Source: Helicobacter ibis (lineage in GTDB: Bacteria > Campylobacterota > Campylobacteria > Campylobacterales > Helicobacteraceae). Taken from it: a stretch of 33,734 nt of DNA. Location: assembly GCF_027859255.1 (NCBI RefSeq), contig NZ_JAQHXR010000007.1:1-33734 (forward strand), in the 5' to 3' direction. Shown here in pieces: positions 17,501 through 25,529 of the stretch. Both the position numbers and the translations under genes were made by a program. Below the pieces are notes generated by a model. It was not told the DNA's origin and searched no databases. It saw only the letters and a program-made list of their open reading frames with translations. Position 1 is the stretch's first letter, and each line of letters starts with the position of its first letter.

Positions 17501-18253
17501 TTGGACTATAAGCAAACTATAAACAACTTGGTAGAGTTTATAAAAAATGAAGTAGAATCTAGAGGATTTAAGCGTGTTGTAGTTGGAATTAGTGGTGGTT
17601 TAGATTCTGCAGTTGTAGCAAGTTTATGCAAGTTGGCTTTACCAAATGATACACATGGAATATTAATGCCATCAAAAACTTCGTCTAAAATTCATCTAAA
17701 TGACGCAAAACTACTATGCGACACGCTAGACATAAAAAGCAGTATTTATAGTTTAGAGTTACTGCAAGAATCTTTTTGCAAAACACTAAACAAAAATATC
17801 ACAGGGATTGAGATGGGCAACCTATGTGCAAGACTTAGAATGTCAATTTTATACAATTATGCATATAGCAATGAAGCCATTGTAATAGGAACTAGCAACA
17901 AAAGTGAGATAATGCTTGGATATGGGACTATTTATGGCGACCTAGCTTATGCGATAAATCCAATAGGAGACATATACAAAACAGACATTTTCAAACTAGC
18001 AAAATTTTTAAATATACCCAAGTCAATAATAGACAAAAAACCAAGCGCTGACTTCTATGAAGGACAAAGCGATGAAGAAGAACTTGGATTTTCTTATGCA
18101 ATGATAGATGAGATTCTAAAACAACTAGAACAAGGCATAGACATAAAAACACTAGAATCCAAAACAAACAAGGAAGCATTAAAGTTTGTATGTGCAAGAA
18201 TCAAAAGTATGGAGTTCAAACGACAAATGCCAACAATAGCCAAAATAAATTAA
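17501..18253 (+). CDS. nadE: NAD+ synthetase, ammonia-dependent type
   Basis: The 250-residue protein carries the PP-loop ATP-binding motif VVVGISGGLDSAVVA (SGGLDS at 31-36), followed by GNLCARLRMSILYNYA and GTSNKSEIMLGYGTIYGDLA, all typical of NadE. It adenylates and amidates nicotinic acid adenine dinucleotide to NAD+. There is no glutaminase domain, so free ammonia is the likely nitrogen source, as in H. pylori. The start is a TTG with AAGGAAAA ten bases upstream. It is followed after eight bases by lpxK, and this nadE-lpxK pair is conserved in Helicobacter. Confidence 0.95.
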   Translation: MDYKQTINNLVEFIKNEVESRGFKRVVVGISGGLDSAVVASLCKLALPNDTHGILMPSKTSSKIHLNDAKLLCDTLDIKSSIYSLELLQESFCKTLNKNITGIEMGNLCARLRMSILYNYAYSNEAIVIGTSNKSEIMLGYGTIYGDLAYAINPIGDIYKTDIFKLAKFLNIPKSIIDKKPSADFYEGQSDEEELGFSYAMIDEILKQLEQGIDIKTLESKTNKEALKFVCARIKSMEFKRQMPTIAKIN

Positions 18254-18261
18254 GGATTAAA

Positions 18262-19164
18262 ATGAGAGGTATAGAAAAATATTTTTATAAACCAAGTTTT
18301 CTGCAAAAAATACTAGCAATATTATTGCTCCCGATTAGTATATTTTACGCATTTATAGCAACAATTAGACGAAAAATGGCAAAATTTGAAGATTTTGATA
18401 TTCCTATAATTAGCGTTGGAAATCTAGTCTTAGGTGGAAGTGGTAAAAGTCCATTTGTAATAGAAATAGCAAAAGACTATCCAGATTCTTGCATTATCCT
18501 TAGAGGATATGGACGCAAAAGCAAGGGATTGCAAATAGTAAGCAAAAAAGGAGAAATATTATTAAGCGTAGAAGAAAGTGGCGATGAGGCAATGATGTTA
18601 GCAAAATCACTCCCACAATGCTATGTTATAGTCAGCAAAAATAGACAACAAGCAATACTGCAAGCAAAAGAACTAGGGGCAAAACTTGTGTTCTTAGATG
18701 ATGGCTTTAGATTTAACTTTAAAAAATTGAACATTCTCTTAAAGCCAAGATTAGAACCATACTTTAATTTTTGCGTTCCAAGCGGTGGATACAGGGAAAT
18801 AAAGAGTGCCTACAAAGATGCAGATATAGTAATAGAAGAAGGGAAAGATTATGAAAGAAAGGTTGAGCTACTAAACAAAAGTGAAAGAATGCTATTTTTA
18901 ACCGCTATTGCCAATCCATCAAGACTAGATTCATATCTGCCAAATGTAGTTGGCAAAATCACCCTAAAAGACCACTCATACTTCAATAAAAGCGAGATTT
19001 TAGAACAATACGCAAAGCTAAATGCTACCTCACTTCTAATCACAGAAAAAGACCTGCCAAAGCTGGAGCATTTCGGGCTTTCGCTTTCTATTTTGCACTT
19101 ACACTTAATAATAGCTCCAAACATAAAAGAAAAAATAAAAAACTACATAGAATCTTACAAATAG
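18262..19164 (+). CDS. lpxK: Tetraacyldisaccharide 4'-kinase (lipid A)
   Basis: The 300-residue protein has an N-terminal membrane anchor (about 14-35) and the LpxK P-loop VGNLVLGGSGKSPFVIE (GGSGKS at 58-63). ILRGYGRKSKGLQIVS and KLVFLDDGFRFNFKK follow, both diagnostic. It phosphorylates the 4' position of the lipid A precursor on the cytoplasmic side of the inner membrane. The ATG at 18262 with TAAGGA upstream is preferred over an in-frame extension to 18190 that would overlap nadE. The gene ends within an inverted repeat shared with the convergent ppk2 gene. Confidence 0.93.
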   Translation: MRGIEKYFYKPSFLQKILAILLLPISIFYAFIATIRRKMAKFEDFDIPIISVGNLVLGGSGKSPFVIEIAKDYPDSCIILRGYGRKSKGLQIVSKKGEILLSVEESGDEAMMLAKSLPQCYVIVSKNRQQAILQAKELGAKLVFLDDGFRFNFKKLNILLKPRLEPYFNFCVPSGGYREIKSAYKDADIVIEEGKDYERKVELLNKSERMLFLTAIANPSRLDSYLPNVVGKITLKDHSYFNKSEILEQYAKLNATSLLITEKDLPKLEHFGLSLSILHLHLIIAPNIKEKIKNYIESYK

Positions 19165-19190
19165 CAACACTTAAAGATTGCTATTTGTAG
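19155..19190. terminator. Inverted repeat between convergent lpxK and ppk2
   Basis: ACAAATAGCAA (19157-19167) and TTGCTATTTGT (19178-19188) form a perfect 11-bp stem, extendable by one or two pairs, with a 10-base loop. It spans the lpxK stop codon and lies 12 bases or more beyond the end of ppk2. There is no T run on either side, so it may be a weak bidirectional terminator or an mRNA 3'-end stabiliser. Confidence 0.45.
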
Positions 19191-19199
19191 AATATTTAA

Positions 19200-20066
19200 C
19201 TATTTATCCTTTCTCTTCTTTTTTGATGCCTTCTCTTTCTTTTCTGGCTCTTCAGAAAACATCTTCACACTAGAATAATATGACACCACACCTGGATCTG
19301 CCAATAAACACACACTCTCTGCATCTTTATCTTCATAGTCTATTTTTGATAGCAAGATTCTTGCTAGATTTATTCTGGCTCTTTTTTTATCATTAGAATC
19401 TACAATCATCCACGGAGCAAAAGGTGTATGAGTTCTTGAAAACATCTTTTCAAATGCCTCTGTATATTCGTCCCAAAGATTCAAAGAAAGCTCGTCCATA
19501 GGGCTTAATTTCCACTTCTTTAGTGGTTCATCTTTTCTTGATTCTATTCTCTTTTTTTGTTCTATCTTACCAACATCTAAGAAAAACTTAAACAACAAAT
19601 ATCCACTCTCTATTAGCATTTGCTCCAAATGCGTTGCTTGCAAAATAAATTCTCTATATTGGTCATTTGTGCAAAAATTCATAACCCTCTCAACACCTGC
19701 TCTGTTATACCAGCTCCTATCAAAGAACACTATCTCGCCACCATTTGGGAATTCTTTTATATATCTTTGAAAATACCATTGTGTTTTTTCAACATCACTT
19801 GGCTTTTGCAATGCAACAACTCTCGCTCCTCTAGGATTTAGATGTTCTGTTAATGCTTTAATTGTGCCACCTTTACCAGCCGCATCTCTACCTTCCAATA
19901 TCACTATTATTTTTTTATTATATTTTTTTACCCAATTTTGCAGTTTGATTAGCTCAATTTGCAGTTTCTCTATCTCTTTAATGTAAAATTTCTCACAAAG
20001 TTTGCCATTTTTCTTATAGGCATCTTTATTTTCATCTTCTGGTCTTAACACTAATACCTTTCCCAT
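19200..20066 (-). CDS. ppk2: Polyphosphate kinase 2
   Basis: This 288-residue PPK2-family kinase transfers phosphate between polyphosphate and nucleoside di- or monophosphates. The Walker A loop is ILEGRDAAGKGGTIKALTEH (GRDAAGKGG at 59-67). The Walker B and lid region is IVFFDRSWYNRAGVERVMNF (from 112), and EEYTEAFE-like and TPFAPWMIVDSNDKKRARIN segments follow. A Lys-rich tail (KKEKASKKKRKDK) ends the protein. Whether it prefers GDP or ADP cannot be read. The ATG has a strong GGAGGG ribosome binding site and a good promoter at 20099-20127. It is a single-gene unit converging on lpxK. Confidence 0.93.
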   Translation of the reverse strand: MGKVLVLRPEDENKDAYKKNGKLCEKFYIKEIEKLQIELIKLQNWVKKYNKKIIVILEGRDAAGKGGTIKALTEHLNPRGARVVALQKPSDVEKTQWYFQRYIKEFPNGGEIVFFDRSWYNRAGVERVMNFCTNDQYREFILQATHLEQMLIESGYLLFKFFLDVGKIEQKKRIESRKDEPLKKWKLSPMDELSLNLWDEYTEAFEKMFSRTHTPFAPWMIVDSNDKKRARINLARILLSKIDYEDKDAESVCLLADPGVVSYYSSVKMFSEEPEKKEKASKKKRKDK

Positions 20067-20098
20067 AGAATCCCTCCGTATAAATAAAATAAACTTTC

Positions 20099-20127
20099 AT
20101 TGTAGCATTAATATTAAAATCAAACAA
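20099..20127 (-). promoter_or_regulatory. Sigma70-type promoter of ppk2
   Basis: On the minus strand TTGTTT (20122-20127), a 17-base spacer and TACAAT (20099-20104) form a good promoter about 30 bases upstream of the ppk2 ATG. Confidence 0.5.
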
Positions 20128-20158
20128 CTTAAATAGTTTTATAATTTGATATTTTCTA

Positions 20159-20187
20159 TTGACTTTTTAATTTTTTAAATATATAAT
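20159..20187 (+). promoter_or_regulatory. Sigma70 promoter of the tRNA array
   Basis: TTGACT (20159-20164), a 17-base spacer and TATAAT (20182-20187) form a near-consensus promoter, with the first tRNA starting about 15 bases after the predicted transcription start. A clear -35 box is unusual for this lineage and suggests strong stable-RNA transcription. Confidence 0.75.
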
Positions 20188-20208
20188 TCTTTTTCCTTTT
20201 TTGATTTT

Positions 20209-20284
20209 GACTCGCTAGCTCAGTCGGTAGAGCAATTCCCTTTTAAGGAATGGGCCGTTGGTTCGAATCCAACGCGGGTCACCA
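20209..20284 (+). tRNA. tRNA-Lys (UUU anticodon)
   Basis: A full cloverleaf of 76 bases: acceptor arms GACTCGC and GCGGGTC pair with one G-T, the anticodon loop is CTTTTAA (anticodon TTT), the T loop is TTCGAAT, and CCA is encoded at 20282-20284. It is the first of four tRNAs in one cluster. Confidence 0.96.
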
Positions 20285-20298
20285 CTATAAATAAAAGT

Positions 20299-20373
20299 GG
20301 CTCCTTCATCTAGCGGTTAGGATACCACCCTTTCACGGTGGCTACAGGGGTTCGAGTCCCCTAGGAGTCACCA
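20299..20373 (+). tRNA. tRNA-Glu (UUC anticodon)
   Basis: A 75-base cloverleaf: acceptor arms GGCTCCT and AGGAGTC pair with one G-T, the anticodon stem CCACC/GGTGG encloses CTTTCAC (anticodon TTC), the T loop is TTCGAGT, and CCA is encoded. It lies 14 bases after tRNA-Lys. Confidence 0.96.
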
Positions 20374-20394
20374 CTTTTATTTCATATAGTTTTT

Positions 20395-20470
20395 GGTCGC
20401 TTAGCTCAGTTGGTAGAGCGCCACCCTTACAAGGTGGATGTCACAAGTTCGAGTCTTGTAGCGACCACCA
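20395..20470 (+). tRNA. tRNA-Val (UAC anticodon)
   Basis: A 76-base cloverleaf: acceptor arms GGTCGCT and AGCGACC pair perfectly, the anticodon stem CCACC/GGTGG encloses CTTACAA (anticodon TAC), the T loop is TTCGAGT, and CCA is encoded. Confidence 0.96.
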
Positions 20471-20475
20471 CTTAT

Positions 20476-20552
20476 GGAGCGGTAGTTCAGTTGGTTAGAA
20501 TACCTGCCTGTCACGCAGGGGGTCGCGGGTTCGAGCCCCGTCCGTTCCGCCA
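20476..20552 (+). tRNA. tRNA-Asp (GUC anticodon)
   Basis: A 77-base cloverleaf: acceptor arms GGAGCGG and CCGTTCC pair with one G-T, the anticodon stem CCTGC/GCAGG encloses CTGTCAC (anticodon GTC), the T loop is TTCGAGC, and CCA is encoded. It lies five bases after tRNA-Val. No strong terminator follows, so read-through into the asparaginase gene is possible. Confidence 0.96.
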
Positions 20553-20610
20553 CTTTCCATTATTTTCTAGCATTTAATTTTTACTTCTATATTGCTTATT
20601 TTCGTTTTGG

Positions 20611-20616
20611 TATAAT
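20611..20616 (+). promoter_or_regulatory. -10 box upstream of the isoaspartyl peptidase gene
   Basis: A consensus TATAAT lies 35 bases before the ATG at 20652, with a T-rich upstream stretch but no clear -35 box, as is usual for Campylobacterota sigma70 promoters. Confidence 0.5.
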
Positions 20617-20651
20617 TTTGAGTTTTTTATTTTTAGTTTTGGAGGTTGGTA

Positions 20652-21677
20652 ATGAATTTAAAAAACATCAAAAAAATCGCATTATGTTTCATATGCGGAA
20701 TCTCTTTTAGTAATTTTGCTATTGCAGAAAATTTTAAGCCAATAATAGTAATACATGGTGGCACAAGCAATCTAAAATTATCACAAAAGGATTATGAAGC
20801 AAGAGAAAAAGTGATGAAAGAATCACTAAAAGCTGGGCAGAAAATACTAGAAAATGGTGGAACATCTATAGAAGCAGTAATTACAGCAATAAAGATAATG
20901 GAGGATAGTCCTATTTTTAATGCTGGGAAAGGTGCTGTATTTACTTCTGATGGATTCAATGAACTAGATGCTTCAATAATGGACGGCAAAACACTAAATG
21001 CAGGTGCAGTAGCAATGGCTAGACATATCAAAAACCCAATAGAAGCAGCAAAAGTTGTAATGGATAAAACTCCACATACTTTAATAGCTGGTGAAGGTGC
21101 TGATAAACTTGCTAAAGCAAATGGGCTAGAAATGGTTCAGCAAAAATATTTCTACACAAAGCATAGATATGAGCAACTACAAGACGCAAAAAAGGCACAA
21201 AAAACTCTACTTGATAGTGATAATGAAAAAACTAGTGCCAATCTTGCAAAGCCATATCTAGGAACTGTTGGTGCAATAGCACTTGATAAAAATGGCAATC
21301 TAGCTGCAGGAACTAGCACAGGAGGCACAACAAATAAAATGACTGGAAGAATTGGAGATTCACCAATTATAGGTTCTGGCAACTATGCAAATAACGATTC
21401 AGTAGCAGTTTCATGCACAGGCACTGGAGATATATACATTAGAGTATCTGTAGCACATGAGGTATCATCTTTGTATAAATACAAAAATCTACCAATACAA
21501 AAAGCAGCAGAAGAAACAATAAAGCAAGTAGCACAAATAGGTGGCACAGGCGGCATTATAAGCATAGACAAAAAGGGGAATGTAGGCTATGCATGGACAA
21601 AAGATTCACTAGGCATGTATCATGGAGAGGCAAGAATCGGTGAAGAACCAAAGGTATTTTGGCCATTAGCAAAATAG
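20652..21677 (+). CDS. Isoaspartyl peptidase / L-asparaginase, exported
   Basis: The 341-residue precursor is an Ntn-hydrolase of the plant-type asparaginase (IaaA) family. It starts PIIVIHGGTSNL after a signal peptide (about residues 1-25, ending NFAIA). The autocleavage site that frees the catalytic threonine is in YLGTVGAIALDKNGNLAAGT (T205). STGGTTNKMTGRIGDSPIIG, the substrate-binding and glycine-rich region, follows. It hydrolyses beta-aspartyl dipeptides and asparagine, probably in the periplasm. The ATG at 20652 is chosen because GGAGG lies six bases upstream; a TTG six bases earlier is in frame but has no spacing for that site. It directly follows the tRNA array. Confidence 0.92.
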   Translation: MNLKNIKKIALCFICGISFSNFAIAENFKPIIVIHGGTSNLKLSQKDYEAREKVMKESLKAGQKILENGGTSIEAVITAIKIMEDSPIFNAGKGAVFTSDGFNELDASIMDGKTLNAGAVAMARHIKNPIEAAKVVMDKTPHTLIAGEGADKLAKANGLEMVQQKYFYTKHRYEQLQDAKKAQKTLLDSDNEKTSANLAKPYLGTVGAIALDKNGNLAAGTSTGGTTNKMTGRIGDSPIIGSGNYANNDSVAVSCTGTGDIYIRVSVAHEVSSLYKYKNLPIQKAAEETIKQVAQIGGTGGIISIDKKGNVGYAWTKDSLGMYHGEARIGEEPKVFWPLAK

Positions 21678-21689
21678 ATTCTAAAAAAC

Positions 21690-21716
21690 TGCAAGCCCTT
21701 AATATAAGGGCTTGCA
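21690..21716 (-). terminator. Intrinsic terminator after dxr
   Basis: TGCAAGCCCTT (21690-21700) and AAGGGCTTGCA (21706-21716) form a perfect 11-bp stem with a five-base loop. On the minus strand it is followed by G and six T (21683-21688), a standard terminator for the dxr operon. On the plus strand it lies 13 bases after the asparaginase stop, without a T run, and may work weakly there too. Confidence 0.8.
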
Positions 21717-21795
21717 AGATTCCAAATATAACTTTGAAGCTACCACATTGTAACTAACAACGCTATTAGTGCAACCAAAATACAACCAAGCTAAA

Positions 21796-22929
21796 TCACA
21801 CAATTAACCCTCTAACAAAAGATTCCACCTCATCATTTATTAAAAGCACCTCTTCTATGCTACTTGGCTTTACATCACAGAATCTATCCAGTGCAGAAGA
21901 GACTATGTTATATATTTGACCAAATGGAATTATATCTTGCAAAAATGCCTTTACTGCAACTTCATTTGCCGCGTTTAAAACCACACCTAACTTTGGATTA
22001 TCAAGCATTAATTCTTTAAATCCCCACACTTTGTATCTATTTGTATCTATGGATTCTAGCTTGTAATTAACATTTAATAAATCAATAGAATCTACAAAGC
22101 TATGATTAGAAAAACTAGATAATTCATCTTCGCTTAATTTTAAAGCCTTAGCCATTGCATATGCAATTGGAAACTGCATATTTGCCTTAGCAAAATGAGC
22201 CACCACACTTCCGTCCCAAAACTCAACTAATGCATGTATATGGGAATTCCTCTCTATATAAGCATCTAAGTTTTTGCTATTAAATAGCCAATAAGCCTCT
22301 AGTATTTCAAAGAGTTTATTCATCATAGTAGCTGAATCTATTGTGATTTTTTGTCCCATTTTCCAATTAGGGTGCTTTAGTGCATGGATTGCCTTTTTGC
22401 CACATATTTCATTTAATGGGGTATCCCTAAAAGCCCCTCCACTAGCAGTGATATATAGTTTTTTAAATTTTTTTCTCTCTTGTATTAGCTGATTGTTTAA
22501 TAAATAAGCAATACTAAAATGCTCACTATCAATAGGGATAATCCTAGAAGTATCCAAAAATGCACCACCAATCACTAAAGATTCCTTATTAGCTAAAGCT
22601 AGAATCTTATTTTGCCTCATACTTTCTATCGTGGGTAACAACCCAAAAGTCCCAACAAAAGCATTTATCACAAGACTGCTAGATGAGATAGCCAAGCACT
22701 CTAATACGCCTTCTATACCAAAATAAAGCCTTCCATTAAACTCCTTAATAATTTTGCCCTTATCATTTTTATCTGCAATTACTACTATTTTTGGATTATG
22801 GATTCTTATTTGTTTATTTAATAGCTCGATATTATAACCAGCACATAATGCCTCTATTTCAATATTAAATAATTTTGCAATTTCTAACGAATTAACACCT
22901 ATTGATCCAGTAGAACCAAGCACTATCAT
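21796..22929 (-). CDS. dxr: 1-deoxy-D-xylulose 5-phosphate reductoisomerase
   Basis: This 377-residue enzyme starts with the NADPH-binding MIVLGSTGSIGVNSLEIAKL. It has the metal and substrate motifs IPIDSEHFSIAYLLN and ITASGGAFRDTPLNEICGKK, followed by HPNWKMGQKITIDSATMMNK, all diagnostic of Dxr/IspC. It makes 2-C-methyl-D-erythritol 4-phosphate, the committed step of the non-mevalonate isoprenoid pathway. Length is normal. Its ATG lies one base after the cdsA stop, and it is the last gene of the asmA-like to dxr operon, followed by a terminator at 21690. Confidence 0.96.
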   Translation of the reverse strand: MIVLGSTGSIGVNSLEIAKLFNIEIEALCAGYNIELLNKQIRIHNPKIVVIADKNDKGKIIKEFNGRLYFGIEGVLECLAISSSSLVINAFVGTFGLLPTIESMRQNKILALANKESLVIGGAFLDTSRIIPIDSEHFSIAYLLNNQLIQERKKFKKLYITASGGAFRDTPLNEICGKKAIHALKHPNWKMGQKITIDSATMMNKLFEILEAYWLFNSKNLDAYIERNSHIHALVEFWDGSVVAHFAKANMQFPIAYAMAKALKLSEDELSSFSNHSFVDSIDLLNVNYKLESIDTNRYKVWGFKELMLDNPKLGVVLNAANEVAVKAFLQDIIPFGQIYNIVSSALDRFCDVKPSSIEEVLLINDEVESFVRGLIV

Positions 22930-22930
22930 G

Positions 22931-23704
22931 CTATCCCTTCAATACATTTAGCAAAAAGTAAAGAATAATTCCGCCAAAGAAATATCCATCTAATCTATCT
23001 AGCACACCACCATGTCCGGGGAATAAACTTCCACTATCTTTAACATCAGCACGCCTTTTTAAATAACTCTCATACAAATCGCCAAACACACTAGCCACAC
23101 TAACAACAAAAGATATAAATAAAGCACTAAAAAACCCACACAAACCAAGCCCAACTATTGTGCTTATAAATGTAGAGACTAAAACACCAATTAGCACACC
23201 TTCTTTTGTTTTGTTTGGCGAAGTTTGACAAAAGACTTTATTGGCAAAAAACTTCCCCCCAAAGCTCCTACCGCCAAAATACGCAAAACTATCAGTTAAA
23301 GCCACAATTACGACAAGCCACACTAATGCAAATATAGAATAATCAATATACAAAAAATACAAAAAACAAAATGGGATTGCAGGATATATAAATGGCATTG
23401 CTTGCTGTATTGAGCCCCTTTTTGTATAGCTTTGTATAGAGGCTAATACAACCAATACAACAAAAATAAACTCCATAGATTCTAGTGCATACATAGATAA
23501 CCACGATATAACCGCAAGTGATATAAACAAGATTCCAGCAGTTTGTTTGACATACAACTTATATGCTTCAATAAACCCAATGATAAATAAGATTCCAAGC
23601 ACACTAAAAATCAAAAATGGGCTATGAAAAAACAAAACAACAATTGTAACAACAAGCATAAAAAGTGCTGTATATATTTTAGTAGACTCAAATTTAGCAA
23701 ACAT
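22931..23704 (-). CDS. cdsA: Phosphatidate cytidylyltransferase
   Basis: The 257-residue inner-membrane protein has about seven hydrophobic helices. The C-terminal CdsA signature is seen as KDSGSLFPGHGGVLDRLDGY, preceded by DSFAYFGGRSFGGKFFANKV. It makes CDP-diacylglycerol from phosphatidate and CTP, feeding all phospholipid synthesis including the phosphatidylglycerol used by Lgt. The cdsA-dxr neighbourhood is common in bacteria. It follows the YdjM-like gene after a 17-base gap. Confidence 0.94.
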   Translation of the reverse strand: MFAKFESTKIYTALFMLVVTIVVLFFHSPFLIFSVLGILFIIGFIEAYKLYVKQTAGILFISLAVISWLSMYALESMEFIFVVLVVLASIQSYTKRGSIQQAMPFIYPAIPFCFLYFLYIDYSIFALVWLVVIVALTDSFAYFGGRSFGGKFFANKVFCQTSPNKTKEGVLIGVLVSTFISTIVGLGLCGFFSALFISFVVSVASVFGDLYESYLKRRADVKDSGSLFPGHGGVLDRLDGYFFGGIILYFLLNVLKG

Positions 23705-23721
23705 ATAAACCCCCTTATTTC

Positions 23722-24324
23722 CTAGATTATAGCAAGATTTATGCCATATATTTTAAAGTTTATAAACCCAAAAAGCGCGACACTAAAAGCACATATCATA
23801 TAATCAAATACACCTCCAGTTTTAAACCTAAATGGCTTTGGAAGCAAAAAATAACTCTTAGTTCTAAATGGTAGCAATATAGGCACACCGCTTATAGTTA
23901 GCATATCTCCAGCTATGTGTAAGACATATCCACAAACAAGCCCAAAACACAAAATCCATACACTCTCACTAGATAAAGTAACCCCATACTCTCCAAGAAA
24001 ACTACTAACAGAATTTAAAAACACCTCTACTTCAAGCAATACATACAAAAATATCAACATAGCACACAAGAAAAACACGCAAAACGCACTATGAGTAAAG
24101 CCTCTATGCCCAAAAATGGTCTTGATTATATTTGAAATTCCAAGCGTTTTTCTCCCTAATGTTGAGTTTGGCTCATCTATATCTGGTAATAACGCCCCAA
24201 ATGCAACTGCCAAATAAAATAATGAAACCTCGCCAACATCCAATAAAGCACCACCTAAAGAAGCCACATAAACAACACTAGAAGTAGCACCAAGTGCAAA
24301 TGCAATATGTGTTTTACCAAGCAT
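23722..24324 (-). CDS. YdjM-family (DUF457) membrane metal-dependent hydrolase
   Basis: The 200-residue protein starts [16 protein letters not shown], with the conserved His of the family. PDIDEPNSTLGRK and FGHRGFTHSAFCVFFLC follow, then a further CGYVLHIAGDMLTISGVPIL; the His and Asp residues fit a membrane-embedded metal hydrolase. Four or five membrane helices are visible. The family (LexA-regulated YdjM in E. coli) has no firm physiological role. It overlaps the ybeY stop by one base, within the dxr operon. Confidence 0.82.
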   Translation of the reverse strand: MLGKTHIAFALGATSSVVYVASLGGALLDVGEVSLFYLAVAFGALLPDIDEPNSTLGRKTLGISNIIKTIFGHRGFTHSAFCVFFLCAMLIFLYVLLEVEVFLNSVSSFLGEYGVTLSSESVWILCFGLVCGYVLHIAGDMLTISGVPILLPFRTKSYFLLPKPFRFKTGGVFDYMICAFSVALFGFINFKIYGINLAII

Positions 24325-24773
24325 TACATTTCTCGCACAATCAAACTTGCAGGAAGATTGAAAGTTTCTATAATCTCCTTTTCTTTCTCTCTTTGTTCGC
24401 CATTATCAACCTCGTGGTCATATCCTAAAAGGTGTAAAACGCCATGAATAAATAAAATAAAAATCTCATCTTCTATGCTATGTCCAAACTTTTCTGCCCC
24501 ACTTCTAGCATAATCTAGCGATATAACAATACTCCCAAGAATCACTGAAGCCTCTGCTAAAAGCGGAAATGATAAGACATCAGTTGCCATATCCTTTTGT
24601 CTATATTCTCTATTTAGCTCTTGTATTGTTTGGTTTGATACTATTAATAGCTCACACGTCTTATCCTCTAGCGATAAATCAGAACACAATCTACAAAAGA
24701 TTCTATGTATTGTGGCTAAAAACTCATCACTAAAGCTAAAGTTAGTTTGATTATCAAAATCTACGCTACACAT
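24324..24773 (-). CDS. ybeY: Endoribonuclease YbeY
   Basis: The 149-residue protein has the UPF0054 zinc motif [20 protein letters not shown] (three histidines of HGxLHLxGYDH) and the upstream [10 protein letters not shown] and [11 protein letters not shown] segments. YbeY acts in 16S rRNA 3'-end maturation and ribosome quality control. Its start overlaps the xth stop by eight bases and its stop overlaps the next start by one base, so it is translationally coupled. Confidence 0.94.
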   Translation of the reverse strand: MCSVDFDNQTNFSFSDEFLATIHRIFCRLCSDLSLEDKTCELLIVSNQTIQELNREYRQKDMATDVLSFPLLAEASVILGSIVISLDYARSGAEKFGHSIEDEIFILFIHGVLHLLGYDHEVDNGEQREKEKEIIETFNLPASLIVREM

Positions 24774-25521
24774 TTAGCTCCAATCCAACAGGACAATGAT
24801 CGCTTCCATAAATATGTGGATATATACTTGCATTCTTTAGCTTACTACTTAGAGAATTTGAGCATAAAAAATAATCAATACGCCACCCAGTGTTATTCTC
24901 CCTTGCTTTACCCATGTAGCTCCACCAGCTATATGCCCCCTCTCTATCGGGGTAAAAATATCTATAAGTATCAATAAAACCAGAATCTAAAAGCACACTC
25001 ATTTTCTCTCGCTCTTCATCGGTAAATCCTGCGTTTCTTCTGTTTGTTTTTGGGTTTTTTAGGTCGATTTCTTTGTGTGCTACATTTAAGTCCCCACACA
25101 CAATTACAGGCTTTTTAAGCTCTAAATTCTTTAAAAAAACCCTAAAATCATCTTCCCACTCCATTCTATAATCCAATCTCTCTAGCTCTCGTTTTGAATT
25201 TGGAGTATATACATTAACCAAAAAAAACCCATCATACTCTGCAGTTATGATTCTGCCCTCTTTATCATGATGTTCAATGCCCATATCATATTCTACGCTT
25301 AGAGGTTTTATCTTGCTAAAGATGCTAACACCTGAATATCCCTTCTTTATAGCGCAATTCCAAAACTCATAATAACCATTAAACTCAAAAGTTGATTGCT
25401 CTTGTTGCATTTTAGATTCTTGGATACAAAAAATATCTGCATTAATTTCATTAAAAAAATCCATAAATCCTTTATTCATACACGCTCTAAGCCCATTTAC
25501 ATTCCATGATATTAACTTCAT
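24766..25521 (-). CDS. xth: Exodeoxyribonuclease III (AP endonuclease)
   Basis: The 251-residue protein starts [20 protein letters not shown] and has the Mg-binding [12 protein letters not shown], the [20 protein letters not shown] catalytic segment and a terminal [11 protein letters not shown], the full set for the ExoIII/Xth endonuclease-exonuclease-phosphatase family. It cuts at abasic sites in base-excision repair. An AAGGAG ribosome binding site precedes the ATG. It follows the AsmA-like gene after eight bases. Confidence 0.95.
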   Translation of the reverse strand: MKLISWNVNGLRACMNKGFMDFFNEINADIFCIQESKMQQEQSTFEFNGYYEFWNCAIKKGYSGVSIFSKIKPLSVEYDMGIEHHDKEGRIITAEYDGFFLVNVYTPNSKRELERLDYRMEWEDDFRVFLKNLELKKPVIVCGDLNVAHKEIDLKNPKTNRRNAGFTDEEREKMSVLLDSGFIDTYRYFYPDREGAYSWWSYMGKARENNTGWRIDYFLCSNSLSSKLKNASIYPHIYGSDHCPVGLELNV

Positions 25522-25529
25522 ATATCTCC

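Noticed and set aside
18190-18261. Longer N-terminus of lpxK starting at 18190
   Set aside because: The extension lies within nadE and lacks an LpxK-like sequence; TAAGGA before 18262 marks the real start.
20209-20552. tRNA array as a genomic-island attachment site
   Set aside because: No integrase or direct repeat of a tRNA 3' end is visible; both flanks are ordinary core genes.
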